Source: an uncultured Eubacteriales bacterium
GTDB taxonomy: Bacteria > Bacillota > Clostridia > Oscillospirales > CAG-272
Assembly: GCA_900552255.1 (NCBI GenBank)
Contig: URZF01000082.1
Span: 1 to 6,808, forward strand
DNA length: 6,808 nt
Reading direction: 5' to 3'
Under the pieces are notes generated by a model. The model did no database searches. It was given only the letters and a program-made list of their open reading frames with translations, and was not told the DNA's origin. A program made the translations under genes and the position numbers. Within the stretch, counting starts at the first letter, position 1. Every line of letters starts with the position of its first letter. Shown here in pieces: positions 1 through 5,574 of the stretch.

Positions 1-29
1 AAATCATCCCCATCCATCTATATGCGGAT

Positions 30-38
30 ATTATATCA
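30..38 (-). promoter_or_regulatory. Extended -10 promoter element pointing left
   Basis: Read on the minus strand, this stretch is TGATATAAT: a perfect TATAAT box preceded by the TG dinucleotide of an extended -10 promoter. It sits in AT-rich DNA with no convincing -35 box 17 bp upstream, as is common for extended -10 promoters. Transcription would start near position 23 and leave the window at its left edge, so the gene it serves cannot be seen. The call rests on the motif alone. Confidence 0.5.
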
Positions 39-97
39 TAAATTTACAATAAATCTATGCCCCTTTTTTGTTTTGCCGCATTTTTTATTTCGATAAA

Positions 98-118
98 CAC
101 AAATGCTTTGCATTTGTG
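98..118. repeat. 21-bp perfect palindrome (9-bp arms, 3-nt centre)
   Basis: CACAAATGC and GCATTTGTG form perfect 9-bp arms around TTT. The element lies between the terminator of the membrane-protein gene and the leftward extended -10 promoter at 30-38. It could be an operator for the gene to the left, or a second, backup terminator hairpin for minus-strand transcripts, because TTTAT follows it on that strand. The sequence does not decide between these. Confidence 0.5.
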
Positions 119-129
119 GGGCTTTTATA

Positions 130-197
130 CCATAAAAAAGATGAGATTGCAAGTATTTTGTTCGAGAAGTCGAACATTTTGCATGCTTTCTCATCTT
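130..197 (-). terminator. Long bulged hairpin with U-tract, terminator of the TVP38-like gene
   Basis: One imperfect dyad runs from 138 to 197, and all its paired segments share the same centre. AAGATGAGA (138-146) pairs with TCTCATCTT (189-197). Further in are a GCA/TGC segment (149-151 with 184-186) and a 7-bp apical stem (159-165 with 170-176) closed by a 4-nt loop. Small symmetric internal loops separate them. On the minus strand the stem is followed directly by a run of six T (134-139). It lies 36 nt past the stop codon of the minus-strand gene ending at 234. This is the arrangement of a factor-independent terminator, although the stem is longer and more bulged than usual. Confidence 0.7.
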
Positions 198-233
198 AAA
201 AGATATGCCGATATTTTGTTTACCAATCAGGAT

Positions 234-1238
234 TTACTTACCGTTTCCGAATTTATTCTTAGAAGCCTGCGCCCTGATGCCGCGCGGGCCTTTCCCGATG
301 CCCGCTTTTTTGTATTTGGAAAATTTGCCGATCAGCCATTTTTCAAATCGTTCCTGATATTTGAACGACAGCACGGCAAGCACAATAAAACCGACAAAAA
401 TAGCAGTCCATGCGGCGATTCCCCAGCCCTCGAACGGAATAACGGTTCCGCTTCCGAGAAAGCAGTACGCGGCAATGATGAGCGGACGGACGGCAACCAT
501 CGTGATAAAAAAGAAAAGAAAGCTCATTGACGTAAGCCCCGCCACCATACAGAGAATATCATCCGGGAAAAAAGGCAGTATCTGCATCAGAACGAATACG
601 ACCTTTCCCTTGCTTCCAAGATAACTTGCATACCTTTCGGTCGCTTCTCTGCCGGCGATCCACATGACCACCTTTTTGCCGAACACTTTGCCGATGCCGT
701 AAGCAATGACGGAACCGATCAAGACGCCGAGCGAAGCCAGCAGCGTCGCCGTCCACGCATCCCATATCAGGCTGCCAGGAATGTAGCATACCGCGGCGGG
801 CAGAGGCAGAACCACCACCTGCAGGATCTGCACAAAAATATAAACCAGCATCCCCCAGCTTCCGGTATCCCGTATGATTTGGACGAGCTTTTCGATTTTA
901 TCCGCGTCCGTTTTATAATCGCTAAGATTTATGAAGCTGCCGAACAAGGCGACAACGACAGTCAGCAAAAAGACGCAAAGGATCAAGACAAAGCAGCCCT
1001 TCAAAAGCGTCTCTTTTCTGCATAAATAGACGACGGTTCCGAAGATCAGTCCAATGCCGGCAATGCCGTAACAAGCCGTCTTGACAGTCAGGCTCCAGCC
1101 GTCTATAAAAAATGCGGCGGAGAGAATGGTCAGAATACACAGCAGCGTATTGACAACCAAAACAGAACGTCCGGATCTTTCTTTCATTTCTCGACTCAAC
1201 TTCCTCATATATTGCCTGTAATCGATATCATTTTTCAT
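234..1238 (-). CDS. TVP38/TMEM64 family (VTT domain) membrane protein
   Basis: Predicted polytopic inner-membrane protein of 334 residues. Hydrophobic segments lie near residues 26-46, 55-71, 80-102, 127-146, 161-185, 213-235, 239-262 and 273-292, and the C-terminal tail from about 305 is very basic. The second half resembles the VTT (SNARE-associated/DedA-related) domain: PGSLIW near 154, a glycine-rich helix around 171-188, PFFPDD at 222-227 and VAVRPL near 248-253. Members are thought to act in membrane lipid or envelope homeostasis, but most bacterial ones are unassigned. The N-terminal part, with about three extra membrane segments, is longer than the core domain needs. The start is uncertain: ATG at 1238 is used here, GTG at 1283 would add 15 residues and ATG at 1208 would remove 10, and none has a strong Shine-Dalgarno site. 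Hairpins on both sides suggest a transcription unit separate from the sugar operon, though no clear promoter was found before it. Confidence 0.85.
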   Translation of the reverse strand: MKNDIDYRQYMRKLSREMKERSGRSVLVVNTLLCILTILSAAFFIDGWSLTVKTACYGIAGIGLIFGTVVYLCRKETLLKGCFVLILCVFLLTVVVALFGSFINLSDYKTDADKIEKLVQIIRDTGSWGMLVYIFVQILQVVVLPLPAAVCYIPGSLIWDAWTATLLASLGVLIGSVIAYGIGKVFGKKVVMWIAGREATERYASYLGSKGKVVFVLMQILPFFPDDILCMVAGLTSMSFLFFFITMVAVRPLIIAAYCFLGSGTVIPFEGWGIAAWTAIFVGFIVLAVLSFKYQERFEKWLIGKFSKYKKAGIGKGPRGIRAQASKNKFGNGK

Positions 1239-1318
1239 GAAAAAACGCCGGTGAAAGCATCGCCCCGAAAGCACTGCGCTCACATTTTCCGACGGCGGCA
1301 GCAGGAAAATAAACGGGA

Positions 1319-1350
1319 ATAAGCGGTATAGCAGCCGCTATACCGCTTAT
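1319..1350 (-). terminator. Strong hairpin after the sugar operon, probable terminator
   Basis: A perfect 14-bp stem (1319-1332 with 1337-1350) encloses the 4-nt loop AGCC. It lies 52 nt beyond the stop codon of the last operon gene and before the TVP38-like gene, so it is placed to end the operon transcript. On the minus strand the sequence after the stem is only moderately T-rich and interrupted by CCCG. On the plus strand the stem is followed by ATTTTT, but no plus-strand gene precedes it. Partial read-through into the downstream gene is therefore possible. Elsewhere in the 164-nt gap (1239-1402) no gene or convincing promoter was seen. Confidence 0.55.
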
Positions 1351-1402
1351 ATTTTTGGATATTTCGCCTATTGCGCTTTGCCGAAAGGCGGTATTTTCTG
1401 AT

Positions 1403-2374
1403 TCAAATCCATCTCATGGAGGTCATTTTATCCTCAAACGGAATCGCCCGCTTCAAGACATCGACCGCCTTGACAAGCCCTTCGTTCTTGCTGAGCAGGC
1501 TGTCCTCATGCTCGATGCTGAGCACATAATCATAACCGACAAGGCGCAGATTGCTCACAAAATCCTTCCAGAAAAGCTCATCGTGTCCGTAGCCGATGCT
1601 GCGGAAAATCCACGAACGGTGAATCTCATCCGCATATGATTTCGCGTCGAGCACGCCGTTCACGGCGGTATTCGCCGCATCGATCTTCGTATCCTTCGCA
1701 TGCACGTGGAAGATCGCCTCGCTGCCCAGCTTTCGGATCACGGCGATCGGATCCATTCCCTGCCAAATGAGATGCGACGGATCGAGGTTGGCGCCGATCT
1801 CCGGTCCTACCGCCTCGCGCAGCCGCAGAAGCGTCTCGGTATTGTAGACGCAGAATGCCTGATGCATTTCGAGGCCGATCTTATCCACACCGTGCGTCTT
1901 GGCAAACGCGACAAACTCCCTCCAGTACGGAATCAGCACCTCGTTCCACTGATATTCGAGAATTTTCGCATTGTCCTCCGGCCATGCGCAGACGACCCAG
2001 TTCGGATAAAGCGAATTGGGACAATCGCCCGGGCAGCCGGAAAAGCCGTTGATTTGGTGGATCCCCAGCGCCTCCGCCATCAGAACCGCGTTCCTCATAT
2101 GGCGGTCGAATCTCGCCGCGATCTCTTTGTTCGGATGGACCGGATTCCCATGACAGCTGAGCGCGCTGATTTCCAGTCCCGAGTCCTGAATCGTTTTCTC
2201 AAAGGCAGACAGCGCCGCCTTGTCGTTCAAAAGCACCTCCGGATCGCAGTGCTGACGCCCGGGATATCCCCCGCAGCCGATCTCCACCATCTGTACGCCG
2301 AGTCCCTTGAAATAAGCAAGTGCGTCGGAAAGCGGCATCTCCCCGACCACATTGGTAAGTACACCGAGTTTCAT
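1403..2374 (-). CDS. Sugar phosphate isomerase/epimerase (xylose isomerase-like TIM barrel)
   Basis: A 323-residue protein of the xylose isomerase-like TIM-barrel superfamily (AP endonuclease 2/IolE/tagatose 3-epimerase type). Predicted divalent-metal ligands are all present: Glu169 in GLEMH, Asp198 in NLDPSH, His225 in HVHAKD and Glu288 in SIEHED. A loop with GCPGDCP (113-119) and PNWV (124-127) lies before the strand carrying Glu169 and probably shapes the substrate pocket. Family members catalyse isomerisation, epimerisation, dehydration or eliminations at keto sugars and polyols; the reaction here cannot be assigned. The ATG at 2374 is preceded by GAGAGGAAGG about 8 nt away. It is the last gene of the operon, 52 nt after the preceding barrel gene. 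Its C-terminal half resembles the barrel protein at 4668-5549 (matching DP(I)A and H-x-H-x-KD segments), suggesting the two are closer to each other than to the third. Confidence 0.9.
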   Translation of the reverse strand: MKLGVLTNVVGEMPLSDALAYFKGLGVQMVEIGCGGYPGRQHCDPEVLLNDKAALSAFEKTIQDSGLEISALSCHGNPVHPNKEIAARFDRHMRNAVLMAEALGIHQINGFSGCPGDCPNSLYPNWVVCAWPEDNAKILEYQWNEVLIPYWREFVAFAKTHGVDKIGLEMHQAFCVYNTETLLRLREAVGPEIGANLDPSHLIWQGMDPIAVIRKLGSEAIFHVHAKDTKIDAANTAVNGVLDAKSYADEIHRSWIFRSIGYGHDELFWKDFVSNLRLVGYDYVLSIEHEDSLLSKNEGLVKAVDVLKRAIPFEDKMTSMRWI

Positions 2375-2395
2375 CTTTCGTTCCTTCCTCTCTCG

Positions 2396-2430
2396 ATAAG
2401 AATCCGCCGCATATGACGCGGCAATCTTAT
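2396..2430 (-). other. Intercistronic hairpin between two barrel genes
   Basis: ATAAGA (2396-2401) pairs with TCTTAT (2425-2430), and GCCGC (2406-2410) pairs with GCGGC (2418-2422) around a 7-nt loop. In the mRNA the upstream arm includes the stop codon of the gene ending at 2427. The downstream arm ends a few bases before the Shine-Dalgarno site of the next gene. No U-tract follows, so it is not a normal terminator. It could stabilise or help process the transcript, or affect translation of the last gene. Confidence 0.45.
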
Positions 2431-3257
2431 AGATTTTCCCTCAGCCACGCGAGGTCCTCCGCAATGCAGACTTCCTTATCCCTGTCCGCATAAGCATTCT
2501 CACGCTCCACAACAAAAGTCGTTTCCAAGTTTTGCGCCAAGGCGGCTTTTATCACAGCGCGCCAATTCACGTTGCCGGTGCCCATTTTCACATTGGCATT
2601 TTTAATCACGGTCCAGCGTGCCTCCGCTTCCTCCTCCGTGAGCGATCGTCCGTCGGATATCACATACGGCTCACCCGTTTTCCGTGCGGCACACGGCAGA
2701 ATCACTCCGGCATTTTCCTTGATGTGAACAGAGGAAAACCGTCCCGCATGAGCCGCAAGATATTCCTCGGGAACAATGCCGGCACAAGCCGCCCATCCGC
2801 AGTCGAGCTGAAAAGATACTGTTTCCGGATCGGTAAGCTCGATCAGCCGATCCATGATCGTCTGCCCCTCCAGCACGAAAAACTCATCGTAATGATTATG
2901 AAAGCCGACCTTGATCCCATAGGCTTTTCCGTATTTGCCAAGCTCGTTCAGCCGTTCCGCGACCCGCTTCACCTTATTTACATCGGGAAAATCGCAATGC
3001 GGATAAATCACATGAGAAACGCCAAGCTCCGCAAGAAACGGAATCTCCTGCCCGATCCTGTCGAGCCTTACGTGCGCGGTTTTTGCCCATAAGCCGTTTT
3101 CCCGGAGCAGCGCACGAAGCTCCGGTGCCGTCATGCCGCCGTAATCGCCGGCGAATTCCACGCCGTCATATCCAAACTCTGCGGCATGGCGGATTTTTTC
3201 GCTGATTGAGAGCTCCACACCCGAAAAGGAATAGAGCTGTACGCCGATATTTTCCAT
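2427..3257 (-). CDS. Sugar phosphate isomerase/epimerase (xylose isomerase-like TIM barrel)
   Basis: A 276-residue TIM-barrel protein whose start, IGVQLYSF, is typical of the sugar phosphate isomerase/epimerase group. Family active-site features can be traced: GFHNHYDEF at 118-126, Asp152 in QLDCGWA, His178 in SVHIKEN and Glu251 in VVERENA. A GTGNVNW segment (226-232) matches the usual G-x-G-x-hydrophobic-x-W motif before the last strands. The HNH pattern with a downstream Asp, His and Glu suggests a divalent-metal enzyme acting on a sugar, keto sugar or polyol. The exact reaction is not assignable. The ATG at 3257 has an excellent site, TAGGAGAT, 5-6 nt upstream. It begins only 9 nt after the small DUF6440 gene, so the two are very likely co-transcribed. 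A 6-1-6 palindrome (CCTAAA T TTTAGG, 3267-3279) spans that gene's stop codon and overlaps this ribosome binding site. Confidence 0.9.
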   Translation of the reverse strand: MENIGVQLYSFSGVELSISEKIRHAAEFGYDGVEFAGDYGGMTAPELRALLRENGLWAKTAHVRLDRIGQEIPFLAELGVSHVIYPHCDFPDVNKVKRVAERLNELGKYGKAYGIKVGFHNHYDEFFVLEGQTIMDRLIELTDPETVSFQLDCGWAACAGIVPEEYLAAHAGRFSSVHIKENAGVILPCAARKTGEPYVISDGRSLTEEEAEARWTVIKNANVKMGTGNVNWRAVIKAALAQNLETTFVVERENAYADRDKEVCIAEDLAWLRENL

Positions 3258-3266
3258 AAAAATCTC

Positions 3267-3467
3267 CTAAATTTTAGGCAATTCGCCGTTTACGACAGGG
3301 GCGACAACCGGCTTCCCGTCTCTGTCGAGCAGAGGCGTCATGCCGCCGGCATAGCCGCCCGCATGAAAAACATAGTTCACACCGGTTTGCTTATCGATCC
3401 AGATTTCCGTCACGTTGACCTGTCCCTGCGAATATATTTTCTCAAAACGATCTCCGTTTTTTCCCAT
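3267..3467 (-). CDS. Small DUF6440 family protein
   Basis: A 66-residue protein recognised as DUF6440-like from the pattern RFEKIY near the start, then IWIDKQTGVNY (22-32), the glycine-rich GGYAGGMTPLLD (37-48) and a DGKPVV ending. It has no signal peptide or membrane segment, so it is probably a small cytosolic beta-rich protein. The function of the family is, to my knowledge, unknown. Start: the ATG at 3467 follows GGGATAAAA, a modest ribosome binding site. It lies 18 nt after the dehydrogenase gene ending at 3486 and 9 nt before the barrel gene starting at 3257, so it is clearly embedded in the operon. The position suggests a role linked to the dehydrogenase or the barrel enzymes, such as an accessory or regulatory subunit, but this is inference from context only. 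Confidence 0.85.
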   Translation of the reverse strand: MGKNGDRFEKIYSQGQVNVTEIWIDKQTGVNYVFHAGGYAGGMTPLLDRDGKPVVAPVVNGELPKI

Positions 3468-3485
3468 TTTTATCCCATTTCCGCA

Positions 3486-4610
3486 TCAATCAAAATATAC
3501 GGGCTTGTTGGTTCTGGAGGATTCATAGATCGCGTCGAGGATCTTGGTCACGACATACGCCTGATCCGCCGTTACGAACAGATCGCGCTTGCCGAGAAGC
3601 GCCTCGACAAAGATCTGATGCTCGAGGGATACCGGAGGCTTCCCTCCCGTGAAGCCGGGGATATAGGCGTCCACCTTTCTGCCGATCGTCGTCATGGCGG
3701 GCTGTCCCGCCACAACATGGTTGAGACGCACCACGCCCGTATGCGTATCAAGTCCGCCCTTGGTGCCGCACAGCTTAACCCTGGCGTCGCCAAACGCGCC
3801 GGCATCCTCCGCCATATTCAGTGCCCAAGAGGCTTTGAGGTCGATGACCGCGCCGTTCTTCATCTTGATCTGTCCGACGGCGAGATCCTCGACGTCGTAG
3901 GTTTCGTGATTCCAAGTGTCCGGCGTCATGTCGCGGCGCGTCTGTCCCTGATGCTCCGCGTCGAGCAGGCGGCCGAGCTTTTCAAAGGCCGTGCCGACCA
4001 CATACAGCGGCTCATAATTGTTCATAAAGAACAGCGTGAGATCGAGCGCATGGGTGCCGATGTCGATGAGCGGTCCGCCGCCCTGCTTCGATTTGTCCGT
4101 GAAAACGCCCCATGTCGGAACGCCGCGGCGGCGAAGATATGTGGACTCCGCATAGTAAATATCGCCGAGCCAGCCGTCGTCGATCGTTCTTTTCGCCACC
4201 TGGTTGACCGGGAAATGGCGGTACTGATAACCGATCGTGAGCAGCTTGCCGCTCTTATCACGTGCTTCCAGCATACGTCTCGCATCCGCCTCGGTCGCTG
4301 CCATCGGCTTTTCGCAAAGCACATGCTTGCCCGCTTCCAGCGCCGCGCAGGTGATTTCACAGTGCGACACGTTCGGCGTCAGGACGAACACCGCGTCGAT
4401 GCTGCCGTCGGCGAGCAGCTCTCTGTAATCGGTATAAACCTTTGCGTCCGGCGTACCGTATTTCGCCGCAGCACGCTCCGCTCTCTCGCGCACGAGATCG
4501 CAGAATGCCACCATGTCGGCCGCCTCCTTCTGCTGCTCCATGCCGGGAAAATGCTTGCCGTTTGCGATGCCTCCGCACCCGATAAAGCCTACCCTCAATT
4601 TTGCGCTCAT
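3486..4610 (-). CDS. Gfo/Idh/MocA family oxidoreductase
   Basis: A 374-residue NAD(P)-dependent sugar or polyol dehydrogenase. The N-terminal Rossmann fold carries GFIGCGGIANGKH (8-20), a variant of G-x-G-x-x-G. The family motif CEKP is at 99-102 with catalytic Lys101. DIGTHALD at 183-190 supplies the Asp183/His187 pair expected for proton transfer in the active site. The C-terminal half is the family's beta-sheet substrate and oligomerisation domain, with a YDVEDLA segment at 238-244. Members oxidise or reduce one hydroxyl of inositols, glucosides or sugar derivatives; the substrate here is not known. The ATG at 4610 is preferred over an upstream in-frame start at 4652 because GGAGG lies 9 nt before it and the shorter form begins right at the Rossmann fold. 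The 57-nt gap to the preceding gene is AT-rich with no clear promoter. Confidence 0.93.
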   Translation of the reverse strand: MSAKLRVGFIGCGGIANGKHFPGMEQQKEAADMVAFCDLVRERAERAAAKYGTPDAKVYTDYRELLADGSIDAVFVLTPNVSHCEITCAALEAGKHVLCEKPMAATEADARRMLEARDKSGKLLTIGYQYRHFPVNQVAKRTIDDGWLGDIYYAESTYLRRRGVPTWGVFTDKSKQGGGPLIDIGTHALDLTLFFMNNYEPLYVVGTAFEKLGRLLDAEHQGQTRRDMTPDTWNHETYDVEDLAVGQIKMKNGAVIDLKASWALNMAEDAGAFGDARVKLCGTKGGLDTHTGVVRLNHVVAGQPAMTTIGRKVDAYIPGFTGGKPPVSLEHQIFVEALLGKRDLFVTADQAYVVTKILDAIYESSRTNKPVYFD

Positions 4611-4667
4611 AATATCGATTCCTCCAAAACAAGATTTTTTATTGATTTTCAAAAATATAGCTTACAT

Positions 4668-5549
4668 TCACCACGGATTGGCCGTGAAATCGCCGCCGCG
4701 GCACCATTTGAGATAACGCAGCGCGTGGAGCTGTCCCATCGTTTCAAGCTCGCCGCCGAACAGCTTGTCGTGATATCCTTCGACGCAGATATCGTCCGTA
4801 TAGCCGGCGTCGCGCAGAATCGTGAAAATCTTACGCCAGTCGGTGTCTCCCATGCCGGGGATCCGGTCGCGCGCATAGTTGCCGGCACTGCAAAAGGTGC
4901 CGTATTTTCTCACCCAATCCCAGTCGATATTCGCATCCTTGCCGTGGATGTGCACCACCTTGTGCACCCACTCCTTCAAATTCGCGATCGGATCGATGAG
5001 CTGAAACATCACATGCGTCGGTTCCCATTCAAGACCGAAGCTGTCGCTTGGCACTTCATTGAACATCAGCTCCCACGCCCGCGGCGTGAAGCCGATGTTG
5101 CAGGTAGCATGATTCCAATCGCCGCCCATCGGACAGCATTCGATGCCGAGCTTTACGCCGTTTGCCTCGGCGCGCGCGGCAAGCTCGCGGAACACCTCTC
5201 CAAAGCGCGGGACGGCTTCCTCCACCGGCTTGCCGTTATAAGCGCCGGCAAAGGTGGAAACATGCGTCGCACCGAAGAGACGCGCGCTGTCGATCACGGT
5301 TTTGAGAAACGCAAAATGCTCCTCCTTTTCCACGGGATTGAGATAAAAACCGAGCGTTGTGATCTCGAAATCGCGCCCGTCGATCACAGCATTCAGCTTC
5401 TGTGCCAGCTCTTCCAAAAAACCGGCATCGAAGGTTTTCATATGAAAATTGACCGAGCCGGTCTCATAGCCCGCGTCGATCGCGGCGTCCAGCGCCTTCT
5501 CCGCCATCCAGCCGGGCAGACAGGTCCCGATTTTGATGATCTGCTCCAT
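4668..5549 (-). CDS. Sugar phosphate isomerase/epimerase-like TIM barrel with Glu at a usual Asp metal site
   Basis: A 293-residue xylose isomerase-like TIM-barrel protein. Likely active-site residues are Glu137 in GIECCP, Glu176 in LEWEPTH with His179, His202 in HIHGKD and Glu257 in CVEGYHD. In the related protein at 1403-2374 the second ligand is Asp (NLDPSH); here the aligned position is Glu. GMGDTDW at 232-238 fits the family's G-x-G-x-x-x-W pattern. A Cys-Cys-Pro follows the first ligand, and a WNHA segment (145-148) may contribute to the pocket. It probably isomerises, epimerises or eliminates from a keto sugar made by a neighbouring dehydrogenase; that role is inferred. The ATG at 5549, with GGAGG 9 nt upstream, is chosen over a TTG at 5582 that would overlap the previous gene. 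It lies 25 nt after the first dehydrogenase gene. Confidence 0.9.
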   Translation of the reverse strand: MEQIIKIGTCLPGWMAEKALDAAIDAGYETGSVNFHMKTFDAGFLEELAQKLNAVIDGRDFEITTLGFYLNPVEKEEHFAFLKTVIDSARLFGATHVSTFAGAYNGKPVEEAVPRFGEVFRELAARAEANGVKLGIECCPMGGDWNHATCNIGFTPRAWELMFNEVPSDSFGLEWEPTHVMFQLIDPIANLKEWVHKVVHIHGKDANIDWDWVRKYGTFCSAGNYARDRIPGMGDTDWRKIFTILRDAGYTDDICVEGYHDKLFGGELETMGQLHALRYLKWCRGGDFTANPW

Positions 5550-5574
5550 ATGACGTTTCCTCCAAATCACGGAA

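Noticed and set aside
57..530. A plus-strand open frame of 157 codons at the left end.
   Set aside because: It runs through the palindrome and the terminator hairpin and into the 3' end of the membrane-protein gene. Its translation is low in structure and lacks a clear ribosome binding site.
1366..1390. Short GCC-GAAA-GGC hairpin just after the last operon gene.
   Set aside because: Only three strong base pairs and no U-tract; the 14-bp hairpin at 1319-1350 is the better terminator candidate.
1700..2416. A 238-codon plus-strand open frame antisense to the last barrel gene.
   Set aside because: Its codons are again in exact register with the sense codons and reflect codon bias. It has no family motif, and it runs against a gene with a complete predicted metal site.
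4611..4667. Possible internal promoter in the 57-nt AT-rich gap before the second dehydrogenase.
   Set aside because: No pair of -35 and -10 boxes with acceptable spacing was found; the A and T runs alone do not support one.
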